From Candidatus Accumulibacter conexus (lineage in GTDB: Bacteria; Pseudomonadota; Gammaproteobacteria; Burkholderiales; Rhodocyclaceae), in contig JAGFNJ010000033.1 of NCBI GenBank assembly GCA_017592775.1, forward strand, positions 1 through 57,194: a DNA stretch of 57,194 nt, in the 5' to 3' direction. Made by a program: the position numbers and the translations under genes. Shown piece after piece: positions 7,875 through 15,471 of the stretch (within the stretch, counting starts at the first letter, position 1; each line of letters opens with the position of its first letter). A model generated the notes under the pieces. The model did not search any database. It saw only the letters and a program-made list of their open reading frames with translations, and was not told the origin of the DNA.

Positions 7875-9218
7875 TCAGGGTTGCAGGCCAGTCGCGCGGT
7901 CGGCAGCTTCGGCGAGCTGCTGCAGGGCAGGCGCGACGGTCACCGGATACGGTGGTGCGGTTGCCAGGCGTTGCAGCGGCTCGGGCAGGCGGGCGAGTTC
8001 CTCGCGCAGGTGCGCGCGCACGGCGCTGAGCGGGGGCGAGGGAGCGAGTCGCCGCCCGTTGCGCATCACCGGCAGCAGGAGATCGCTCGCCGCCTGCGGG
8101 TCGCCGACGACCGTCAGGGTGTCGCCCGCCATCGTTCCGTCGGCATGGTGGCTGCGGCAGATCCGCTTGCGACCGGGCCAGGTCAGCTTGCCTTCCGATC
8201 GCTTGCGGCGTGGCGTGCCGGCATACTCCTGCAGCTTGTAGGCGCAGTCGAGATAGGGTTTGTCGGCCGAGGTGTTCATGCGCGTGCCGACACCGAAGCC
8301 GTCGATCGGTGCGCCCGCAGTGAGCAGGTCGCGAATGCGGTATTCGTCGAGGTTGCCGCTCGCCAGAATCCGCACCTGCGCCTGCCCTCCAGCATCGAGG
8401 ATTGCGCGCACGCGCCGTGCGTGTTCGCCGAGATCGCCGCTGTCGATGCGGACCGCATTGACCTGCCGCCCGTCGGCCGCCAGCTTCGGGAGCAGTGTGA
8501 GGAGCTTGCGCGCCGCTTGCTCGGTGTCATAGGTGTCGATCAGCAAGGTCGAGCCGGCGGGCTGCGAGCGGGCAAAATTCTCGAACGACTCGCTTTCGCT
8601 GGTATGCGCCTCGATGTACGAGTGGGCCATCGTACCGAAGAGCGGAATTCCCCAGAGCTTCCCGGCGAGGACCGTCGCGGTGCCGGTGAAACCGGCGAGA
8701 TGGCTGGCGCGCGCCGAGAGGAGGCCGGCCTCGGCGCCATGCGATCGGCGCAGGCCGAAATCGACGAGCGTGCGGCCGGCGGCGGCGAGAACACAGCGGA
8801 CCGCCTTGGCTGCGATCATCGTCTGGAACTGCAGCAGGTTGATGATCCGCGTTTCGACGAGCTGCGCCTCGCGAATCGGCGCCACGACGCGCAGCAGGGG
8901 CTCGTCGGCAAAGCAGAGCGTGCCTTCGGGCAGTGCATCGACGTCGCCGCTGAAGTGCCAGTCGGCGAGCGACGCGACGAAATCCGGGCGAAAACGCCCG
9001 CAGTCGCGCAGCCAGTCCAGTTCGTCGGCCGAGAAACGGGCGTTCTCGAGATGGTCGAGCACCTGCTCGAGGCCGGCGGCGACGAGGAAGTTGCGCTGTT
9101 CCGGCAGCTTGCGGACGAAGAACTCGAACACCGCCGTCTCGTTCATGCCGCGCGCGAAATAGGCCTGCAACATGGTGAACTGGTAGAGATCGGTCAGCAG
9201 CAGGCTTTCCGGATTCAC
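7875..9218 (-). CDS. pncB: Nicotinate phosphoribosyltransferase
   Basis: 447 aa, full length for the family. It converts nicotinate, PRPP and ATP to nicotinate mononucleotide in the Preiss-Handler NAD salvage pathway (cytosolic). Visible marks are the N-terminal LLTDLYQFTMLQAY, the GTMAHSYI segment with the regulatory phospho-histidine, RIDSGDL, and ILASGNLDEY with FGVGTRMNTS in the PRPP-binding part. Its start overlaps the stop of the upstream nicotinamidase by 4 nt (ATGA), so translation is coupled. The clustering puts two consecutive salvage steps in one transcript. Confidence 0.93.
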   Translation of the reverse strand: MNPESLLLTDLYQFTMLQAYFARGMNETAVFEFFVRKLPEQRNFLVAAGLEQVLDHLENARFSADELDWLRDCGRFRPDFVASLADWHFSGDVDALPEGTLCFADEPLLRVVAPIREAQLVETRIINLLQFQTMIAAKAVRCVLAAAGRTLVDFGLRRSHGAEAGLLSARASHLAGFTGTATVLAGKLWGIPLFGTMAHSYIEAHTSESESFENFARSQPAGSTLLIDTYDTEQAARKLLTLLPKLAADGRQVNAVRIDSGDLGEHARRVRAILDAGGQAQVRILASGNLDEYRIRDLLTAGAPIDGFGVGTRMNTSADKPYLDCAYKLQEYAGTPRRKRSEGKLTWPGRKRICRSHHADGTMAGDTLTVVGDPQAASDLLLPVMRNGRRLAPSPPLSAVRAHLREELARLPEPLQRLATAPPYPVTVAPALQQLAEAADRATGLQP

Positions 9219-9691
9219 TCTGGCAACTCCTCGAAAGCGGCCATTCTTGCTCCCAGCTCCGATATATGGGCGAGTGCGCGCACGCCGTCGTCGGCTTGCA
9301 CGTTGACGGCGCGGACGGCGTCGAGCAGCACCACGACGGCAAGGCCTTCGCCGATGGCGTCGCGGACGGTACTCAGGACGCAGTATTCGGTCGCCAGCCC
9401 ACCGACGAAAAGGCGCGTGCAGCCAGCCCGGCGTAGACGCTGCGCAAGGTCGGTGCCGGCAAATGCCGAGTACGCCTCGCGATCACGCTCGGTCGCTTTC
9501 GAGACGATGTCGACGGCTGGTGGCAGCCCGAGGTCGCGGGCAAACTCGGCTCCGGCTGTGCCGGCGACGCAGTGCGGTGGCCACGGGCCACCTTGCGCGC
9601 GGAACGAGCAGTGATCGACCGGATGCCAGTCGCGCGTGGCAAACACGGGCAGACCGCGCGCGAGGAAGCGCCGGACGCATTCGGCGAGCAC
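9215..9691 (-). CDS. pncA: Nicotinamidase, N-terminally truncated
   Basis: 158 aa from the GTG at 9691; normal PncA is about 200 aa. The catalytic Lys lies in the VSKATERDREAYSAF segment and the nucleophilic Cys in GLATEYCV. The metal ligands in TRDWHPVDH and WPPHC are present. The first strand with the catalytic Asp (family pattern VDxQNDF) is missing. Translating further upstream in frame gives KNDFLPGGSLAV immediately after a TGA that is the stop codon of fabI. The gene therefore runs in frame right up to the fabI stop, with no room for its own start or the Asp. It is either a decayed gene, a recent deletion or an assembly collapse. Activity is doubtful as written. Confidence 0.75.
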   Translation of the reverse strand: MLAECVRRFLARGLPVFATRDWHPVDHCSFRAQGGPWPPHCVAGTAGAEFARDLGLPPAVDIVSKATERDREAYSAFAGTDLAQRLRRAGCTRLFVGGLATEYCVLSTVRDAIGEGLAVVVLLDAVRAVNVQADDGVRALAHISELGARMAAFEELPE

Positions 9692-9751
9692 CTGGACGAC
9701 TTCGCCGCCGTGCGGAACGGCGAGGCTGCCGCCGGGCAGGAAGTCGTTCTT

Positions 9752-10552
9752 TCAGGCCGGCAGCGGCTCCGGGTTGCCGAGGGCGGTGGTGTTGAGGCCG
9801 CCGTCGACGTACATGATCTCGCCGGTGATGCCGCTGGCGAGATCGGAGAGCATGAAGGCGGCCGCGTTGCCGACTTCGTCGATGGTGATGTTGCGGCGCA
9901 GCGGCGCGTTGTGCGCGTTGTAGGCGAGCAGGCGGGAGAAGTTGCCGATGCCGGAGGCGGCGAGGGTCTTGATCGGGCCGGCCGAGATGGCGTTGGCGCG
10001 GATTCCCTGCGGCCCGAGGCAGAAGGCGAGGTAGCGGGTGGCGGCCTCGAGGCTGGCCTTGGCGAGGCCCATGGTATTGTAGTTGGGCAGGGTGCGCTCG
10101 GCGCCGAGGTAGGAGAGGGCGAGCAGTGCCGGGTTGTGGCCCTGCAACAGCAGCGGCCGCGCGGCCTTGGCAAGTGCCGGGTAGCTGTAGGAGGAGACGT
10201 CGTGCGCGATGCGGAAGGCGTCACGGGTGATGCCGTCGAGGAAGTCGCCTTCGATCGCTTCGCCGGGGGCGTAGGCGATCGAGTGCACGAGGCCGTCGAG
10301 CCCGTCCCACTGCTGCCCGAGGTCAGCGAACAACTGCTCGATCTCGGCGTCTTCGCTGACGTCGCAGGGGTAGATCAGGTTGCTGCCGAATTCGGCGGCG
10401 AACTTGGCCAGGCGATCCTTGAAGCGCTCGTTCTGATAGGTGAACGCCAGTAGCGCACCTTCCCGATGGCAGGCCTTGGCGATGCCGTAGGCGATCGAGT
10501 GTTTCGACAGCACGCCGGTGATCAGGATGCGCTTGTCTGCGAGGAATCCCAT
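9752..10552 (-). CDS. fabI: Enoyl-[acyl-carrier-protein] reductase (NADH)
   Basis: 266 aa from ATG 10552, with GGAG five bases upstream. A short-chain-dehydrogenase fold of the FabI type: N-terminal [30 protein letters not shown], and the catalytic Tyr-x6-Lys in YNTMGLAK. It catalyses the last reduction in each round of fatty-acid elongation. The C-terminus ([10 protein letters not shown] then [12 protein letters not shown]) looks complete. Its TGA directly abuts coding sequence for a truncated pncA in the same frame. The gene diverges from the peptide ABC transporter operon. Confidence 0.93.
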   Translation of the reverse strand: MGFLADKRILITGVLSKHSIAYGIAKACHREGALLAFTYQNERFKDRLAKFAAEFGSNLIYPCDVSEDAEIEQLFADLGQQWDGLDGLVHSIAYAPGEAIEGDFLDGITRDAFRIAHDVSSYSYPALAKAARPLLLQGHNPALLALSYLGAERTLPNYNTMGLAKASLEAATRYLAFCLGPQGIRANAISAGPIKTLAASGIGNFSRLLAYNAHNAPLRRNITIDEVGNAAAFMLSDLASGITGEIMYVDGGLNTTALGNPEPLPA

Positions 10553-10616
10553 GTGTTCTCCGTAACGAAAATTGGCTGGCTGCGCAGCTCGTTGTTCGAA
10601 TCTTGTTGACCGCGCG

Positions 10617-10622
10617 ATTATA
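10617..10622 (-). promoter_or_regulatory. Candidate -10 element for fabI
   Basis: A perfect TATAAT on the minus strand lies about 65 nt upstream of the fabI ATG. It is one of few AT-rich spots in this 259-nt divergent gap. No good -35 hexamer is seen 16-18 nt upstream. The other half of the gap contains an inverted repeat GCCTGAC...GTCAGGC (10695-10727) upstream of the transporter operon. Confidence 0.4.
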
Positions 10623-10811
10623 AAGGATTCCGCGCGGCGCCCGGAGATCGTCGCCGCGGCTGCGCGGCAGGCCGCAGGCGGCGGCCGTGCGGGCGCCTGA
10701 CGCTGGCGGCGCCCGCCCGTGTCAGGCACCGTCCTTGTGGGCACCGGCGGTGGCCGGCTGCGGTGGGCAGCGGCGACCCACGGCCACCCGGTTCGCGATA
10801 AACTGCCGCCC

Positions 10812-12977
10812 ATGCCCCGTTTTCGTCGTGCCCTGCTGTCGATCGTCGCGCTGCTGCTGTGTGCCTGCGGCAGCGAGCAGAACGATCCGTACCCGCGCGC
10901 CGAGCGCGGCCGCAACATCCTCTACGCGGCGTTCACCGAGCGCCCGAAGCATCTCGATCCGGTGCAGTCCTACACCGAAGACGAGATCACCTTCACGGCG
11001 CAGATCTACGAGCCGCCACTGCAGTACCACTACCTGAAGCGGCCCTACACGCTGATTCCGCTGACCAGCGAGGCGGTGCCGGTGCCGCGCTACTTCGACG
11101 CCAGCGGCCGCGAGCTGCCGGCCGACGCGCCGGCGGCGGCGATCGCCGTCAGCGTCTATGAGATCCGCATCCGGCCAGGAATCCGCTATCAGCCGCATCC
11201 TGCCTTCGCGCTGGATGCGGCCGGCGAGCCACTGTACCGCGCCAGCGATCGCGAGCAGCTGCGCGGCATCGAGACGCTGAGCGACTTCGCGCAGAGCGGC
11301 AGCCGCGAGTTGGTCGCCGACGACTACATCTACGAGATCAAGCGGCTGGCGCACCCGCGGCTGCATTCGCCGATCTTCAGCATGATGGCCGAGCGCATCG
11401 TCGGCCTGCGTGAGCTGGGGGCGGCGCTGCAGGAGGAGGCGAAGAAGCTGCCGACCGGCGCCTGGATCGACCTCGACCGCTTTCCGCTCGCCGGCGTCAG
11501 CCGCGTCGACCGCCATACCTATCGCGTCAGCCTGCACGGCAAGTATCCGCAGTTCGTGTACTGGTTGGCGATGCCCTTCTTCGCGCCGGTGCCGCGCGAG
11601 GTCGACCGCTTCTACCACCAGCCGGGAATGGCGGAGAAGAACCTGACCCTCGACTGGTATCCGGTTGGCACCGGGCCGTTCATGCTGGCGCAGAACAATC
11701 CGAACAGCCGTATGGTGCTCGAGCGCAACCCGAATTTCCACGGCGAGACCTATCCGTGTGAGGGCGACCCGGGTGACGCGGCGGCCGGGCTCCTCGCCGA
11801 CTGCGGCAAGCCGCTGCCGTTCATCGAGCAGGCGGTGTATGCGCGCGAGAAGGAGAGCATTCCGTACTGGAACAAGTTCCTGCAGGGCTACTACGACGCG
11901 TCGGGAATTTCGTCCGACAGCTTCGACCAGGCGGTGCGGCTGGCGGTCGGCGGTGACGTGCAGTTGACCGACGAGATGCGCGACAAGGGGATCAGCCTGC
12001 TGACGAGCGTGCGTGCGTCGATCTTCTACATGGGTTTCAACATGCTCGACCCGGTCGTCGGTGGCCTTGGCGAGCAGGCGACGAAGCTGCGACAGGCGCT
12101 GTCGATCGCCATCGACCAGGAGGAGTTCATCTCGATCTTCATGAACGGTCGCGGCATCCCGGCGACGAGCCCGCTGCCGCCCGGCATCTTCGGTTACGTC
12201 GAGGGCCACGAGGGGATCAATCCGGTCGTCTACGACTGGGTCGACGGGCGCGCGCAGCGCAAGCCGCTGGCGGAAGCGCGGCGTTTGCTGGCCGAGGCCG
12301 GCTGGCCGAACGGGCGCAACGCCGGCAGCGGCGAGCCGTTGGTGCTCAACCTCGACACGACGACCGGCGGCATGGGCGAGAAGTCGCGGCTCGACTGGCT
12401 GACGCGGCAGTTCGCCCGGCTCGACATCCAGCTCGTCGTTCGCTCGACCGACTTCAACCGCTTCCAGGAGAAGATCCGCAAGGGCGCGGTGCAGCTCTAT
12501 TATCTCGGCTGGAACGCCGACTACCCGGATCCGGAGAACTTCCTCTTCCTGCTCGCCGGCAGCGAGGGCAAGGTGGCGAAGGCCGGCGAGAACGCCTCGA
12601 ACTACGCCAACCCGGAGTTCGACCGCCTCTTCGAACAGATGAAGAACCTCGAGAGCGAAGGACCGCGCGGCGCCGAACGCCTGGCGATCATCCGCCAGGC
12701 GATCGCGCTGCTGCAGCACGACGCGCCGTGGATCTACGGTTTCCATCCGAAGAGCTACACGCTCGGGCAGGTCTGGCTGCGCAACCGCAAGCCGACCGAT
12801 GTCGGCAACAACATCCTCAAGTACCAGCGGATCGACGTCGCCGAACGGCAGCGCCTGCGGCAGGAGTGGAACCGGCCGGTGCTCTGGCCGCTGGCGCTGC
12901 TCGCCGCGCTGCTGCTGGCGCTGGTGCTGCCGGCGGCGATCGGCTATCGCCGCCGCGAACGCGGGACGGCCCGCTGA
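10812..12977 (+). CDS. Peptide/oligopeptide ABC transporter substrate-binding lipoprotein
   Basis: 721 aa from ATG 10812. The N-terminus is a lipoprotein signal with lipobox LCAC (residues about 15-18 hydrophobic, Cys anchored). The body is an SBP family 5 (DppA/OppA/YejA-like) protein: [15 protein letters not shown], the [12 protein letters not shown] segment, [14 protein letters not shown] and [15 protein letters not shown]. It is longer than typical members (500-600 aa). Unusually, it ends in a clear transmembrane segment (about 696-713, Leu/Ala-rich) followed by YRRRERG. It would therefore be held at the inner membrane by both a lipid and a helix. It is the first gene of a four-gene operon. 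Confidence 0.88.
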   Translation: MPRFRRALLSIVALLLCACGSEQNDPYPRAERGRNILYAAFTERPKHLDPVQSYTEDEITFTAQIYEPPLQYHYLKRPYTLIPLTSEAVPVPRYFDASGRELPADAPAAAIAVSVYEIRIRPGIRYQPHPAFALDAAGEPLYRASDREQLRGIETLSDFAQSGSRELVADDYIYEIKRLAHPRLHSPIFSMMAERIVGLRELGAALQEEAKKLPTGAWIDLDRFPLAGVSRVDRHTYRVSLHGKYPQFVYWLAMPFFAPVPREVDRFYHQPGMAEKNLTLDWYPVGTGPFMLAQNNPNSRMVLERNPNFHGETYPCEGDPGDAAAGLLADCGKPLPFIEQAVYAREKESIPYWNKFLQGYYDASGISSDSFDQAVRLAVGGDVQLTDEMRDKGISLLTSVRASIFYMGFNMLDPVVGGLGEQATKLRQALSIAIDQEEFISIFMNGRGIPATSPLPPGIFGYVEGHEGINPVVYDWVDGRAQRKPLAEARRLLAEAGWPNGRNAGSGEPLVLNLDTTTGGMGEKSRLDWLTRQFARLDIQLVVRSTDFNRFQEKIRKGAVQLYYLGWNADYPDPENFLFLLAGSEGKVAKAGENASNYANPEFDRLFEQMKNLESEGPRGAERLAIIRQAIALLQHDAPWIYGFHPKSYTLGQVWLRNRKPTDVGNNILKYQRIDVAERQRLRQEWNRPVLWPLALLAALLLALVLPAAIGYRRRERGTAR

Positions 12978-13004
12978 TGCGGTACGCTCCGCCACCCTGC
13001 CGCC

Positions 13005-13036
13005 GTGCCGCTGGCGGCAACCGCCCGCAGCGGCAC
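13005..13036. repeat. Intercistronic hairpin between binding protein and permease genes
   Basis: GTGCCGCTG and CAGCGGCAC form a 9-bp stem, extended inside by GCGG/CCGC. It fills most of the 77-nt gap in the transporter operon and has no U-run. Such stem-loops after binding-protein genes commonly stabilise the upstream mRNA and raise its level over the permease; that role here is inference. A 16-nt stretch of this hairpin recurs in the hairpin at 45672-45700. Confidence 0.5.
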
Positions 13037-13054
13037 GCGCCATAGGCACCGACC

Positions 13055-14032
13055 ATGCTCGCCTACATCATTCGCCGCCTGCTCTATGCGCTGCCGATCC
13101 TCGTCGGGGTGAACCTGATCACCTTTGCCCTGTTCTTCGTCGTCAATACGCCGGATGACATGGCGCGCATGCAGCTCGGCGTCAAGCGCGTGACGCCCGA
13201 GGCGATCGACCGCTGGAAGGCGGAACGCGGCTACGACAAGCCGTTGTTCTTCAACGACGCGGCGAGCGGCAGCGCGATGCTGAGCGAGACGATCTTCTTC
13301 AGCAAGTCGGTGCGCATGTTCGTCGGCGACTTCGGGCGCGCCGAGGATGGCCGCGACATCGCGCGCGAGATCGTCACGCGCATGGGCCCGTCGCTGGCCA
13401 TCGCCCTGCCGACCTTCATCATCGGCCTGCTGGTGAGCGTCTCCCTTGCCCTGCTGCTGACCTTTTTCCGCGCCACCTACCTCGATTTCTGGGGCGTCGT
13501 GCTGTGCGTCGCGATGATGTCGATTTCCGGGCTGTTCTACATCATCGGCGGCCAGTACCTGATCAGCAAGCTGTGGAAGCTGGTGCCGATCTCGGGTTAC
13601 GGCGGCGGCCTCGACGCGTGGAAGTTCGTCATCCTGCCGGTGCTGATCGGCGTCGTCTCGGGAATCGGTTCGTCGACGCGCTGGTACCGGACGATCTTCA
13701 TCGAGGAGATCGCCCGCGACTACGTGCGCACGGCGCGCGCCAAGGGGCTCGCCGAGGCCGCCGTGCTGTTCCGGCACGTGCTGCGCAACGCGTTGATCCC
13801 GATCCTCACCGGCGTCGTCGTCGTCATTCCGCTGCTCTTCATGGGCTCGCTGCTGACCGAGTCGTTCTTCGGCATCCCGGGTCTCGGCAGCTACACGATC
13901 GACGCGATCAACGCGCAGGATTTCGCCGTCGTGCGGGCGATGGTCTTCATCGGTTCGCTGCTCTACATCGTCGGGCTGATTCTCACCGACCTTTCCTACA
14001 CCTTCGTCGATCCACGGATACGCTTCAACTGA
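13055..14032 (+). CDS. Peptide ABC transporter permease (DppB/YejB type)
   Basis: 325 aa. It begins with the typical MLAYIIRRLLYALPIL first membrane helix. Further membrane segments follow at about 105-130, 143-165, 185-205, 245-275 and 295-315. The EAA loop (residues about 225-245) reads YVRTARAKGLAEAAVLFRHV, ending near RNALIPI, the contact site for the ATPase. It forms half of the inner-membrane channel with the next gene. Its TGA overlaps the ATG of the next permease by one base. Confidence 0.9.
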   Translation: MLAYIIRRLLYALPILVGVNLITFALFFVVNTPDDMARMQLGVKRVTPEAIDRWKAERGYDKPLFFNDAASGSAMLSETIFFSKSVRMFVGDFGRAEDGRDIAREIVTRMGPSLAIALPTFIIGLLVSVSLALLLTFFRATYLDFWGVVLCVAMMSISGLFYIIGGQYLISKLWKLVPISGYGGGLDAWKFVILPVLIGVVSGIGSSTRWYRTIFIEEIARDYVRTARAKGLAEAAVLFRHVLRNALIPILTGVVVVIPLLFMGSLLTESFFGIPGLGSYTIDAINAQDFAVVRAMVFIGSLLYIVGLILTDLSYTFVDPRIRFN

Positions 14033-15471
14033 TGCCCTTCCTGCCCGTCATCCTCTGGTCCGATGTGCTGATCTGGTTGCTCTTGCTGCTGGCCGTCGTG
14101 CTCGGCTGGCTGTCGGCGCGCAATCCGTTGTGGCGCACGGCCTGGCGGCGCGTGGGCCGCAGTCGGGCGGGAATGGCGTCGGCGACGCTGCTGCTCGCCT
14201 TCGCCGTCGTCGGCCTGCTCGATTCGCTGCATTATCGACCGCGCCTGGTGGCTGACGGCGGGCAGGGGGCGTCGGCACAGCCGACGGCGTACGCGGTCGA
14301 GGTGCTGTCGCTGCTCGACGCGCTGCTGACGCCGTTGCGCACGCGCAACGAGAAGACCTACTCGGAGCCACTGGCGACGCGCGCGCACGCCAGGGAAACG
14401 ATCGAAGTCCGCGGCAGCGACGGCCGCCTGCAGCAGACGCGCGACCATCCCCGGCTGCGCTACGGCGGTGCCCACCTCGGGGCGGACGAGTCGCGGCGCG
14501 ATGCCGATGTCGCAAGTCGCGTGCTGCAGGCGCTGGGCCTGGCGCTGCTCGCCTGGGCGGCGGTCGCGGTTGCCGTCTGCGGCGGTGTCGCGCGCGCGCA
14601 GGGCAGTGGTTGGCGGCAGGCCTGGCGGCGAGTCTGGCGCCGCGACGGCGATTTCGCCTGGAACGCGGTCCTCGCCGCGCTCGCCGCGCTGCTGCTGCTG
14701 GCGATGCCGGTGGCGCTGCTGGCGACCGACTACCATGTCTTCGGCACCGACAAGGTCGGTCAGGACGTGCTCTACCAGGTGCTGAAGAGCGTCCGCACGG
14801 CGCTCGTCATCGGCCTCGTGACGACGCTGGTGATGCTGCCGCTGTCGGTGCTGCTCGGCGTCCTGGCCGGCTACTTCCGTGGCTGGGTCGACGACCTCAT
14901 CCAGTACCTGTATACGACGCTGAGCTCGATTCCGGGTGTGCTGCTGATCGCCGCCGCGGTGCTGATGATGCAGGTGCTGATCGACACCCATCCCCAGTGG
15001 TTCGCCACTGCCGCCGAACGTGCCGACCTGCGCCTACTGGCCCTCTGCTTCATTCTCGGCGTCACCAGCTGGACCGGTCTTTGCCGTCTGCTGCGCGGCG
15101 AGACGCTGAAGCTGCGCGAACTCGAGTACATCCAGGCGGCACAGGCGTTCGGCGTTTCCAGCCTGCGCATCATCGGCCGCCACATCGTGCCGAACCTGAT
15201 GCACATCGTCATCATCGCGCTGGTGATGGATTTTTCCAGCCTGGTGCTGGCCGAGGCGGTGCTCTCGTACGTCGGCATCGGCGTCGATCCGACGATGATC
15301 AGCTTCGGCACGATGATCAACAATGCCCGCCTCGAACTGGCGCGCGAGCCGATGGTCTGGTGGTCGCTGTCGGCTGCGTTCTTCTTCATGTTTTCGCTCG
15401 TGCTGGCGGCGAACCTCTTCGCCGATGCCGTGCGCGACGCCTTCGACCCGCGTCTCGCGGGTTCGCCATGA
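14032..15471 (+). CDS. Peptide ABC transporter permease (DppC/YejE type) with extended N-terminus
   Basis: 479 aa, against about 300 for a standard DppC. The last ~290 residues are a normal permease with membrane helices and the EAA loop (YIQAAQAFGVSSLRIIGRHI, then VPNLMH). The first ~190 residues add two or three extra helices and a polar, probably periplasmic stretch (about 66-160) rich in Arg, Ala and Asp. YejE-like permeases also have long N-termini. The gene starts inside the preceding stop codon and ends overlapping the ATPase gene by 4 nt, so the operon is tightly coupled. Confidence 0.88.
   Translation: MPFLPVILWSDVLIWLLLLLAVVLGWLSARNPLWRTAWRRVGRSRAGMASATLLLAFAVVGLLDSLHYRPRLVADGGQGASAQPTAYAVEVLSLLDALLTPLRTRNEKTYSEPLATRAHARETIEVRGSDGRLQQTRDHPRLRYGGAHLGADESRRDADVASRVLQALGLALLAWAAVAVAVCGGVARAQGSGWRQAWRRVWRRDGDFAWNAVLAALAALLLLAMPVALLATDYHVFGTDKVGQDVLYQVLKSVRTALVIGLVTTLVMLPLSVLLGVLAGYFRGWVDDLIQYLYTTLSSIPGVLLIAAAVLMMQVLIDTHPQWFATAAERADLRLLALCFILGVTSWTGLCRLLRGETLKLRELEYIQAAQAFGVSSLRIIGRHIVPNLMHIVIIALVMDFSSLVLAEAVLSYVGIGVDPTMISFGTMINNARLELAREPMVWWSLSAAFFFMFSLVLAANLFADAVRDAFDPRLAGSP

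Noticed and set aside
7341-9614. A 757-codon plus-strand frame over the PyrR-like, pncB and pncA genes
   Set aside because: Antisense of clear enzymes; no recognisable motif and no ribosome-binding site.
10722-13049. A 775-codon minus-strand frame over the transporter binding-protein gene
   Set aside because: Antisense of a recognisable family-5 binding protein; skewed composition only.
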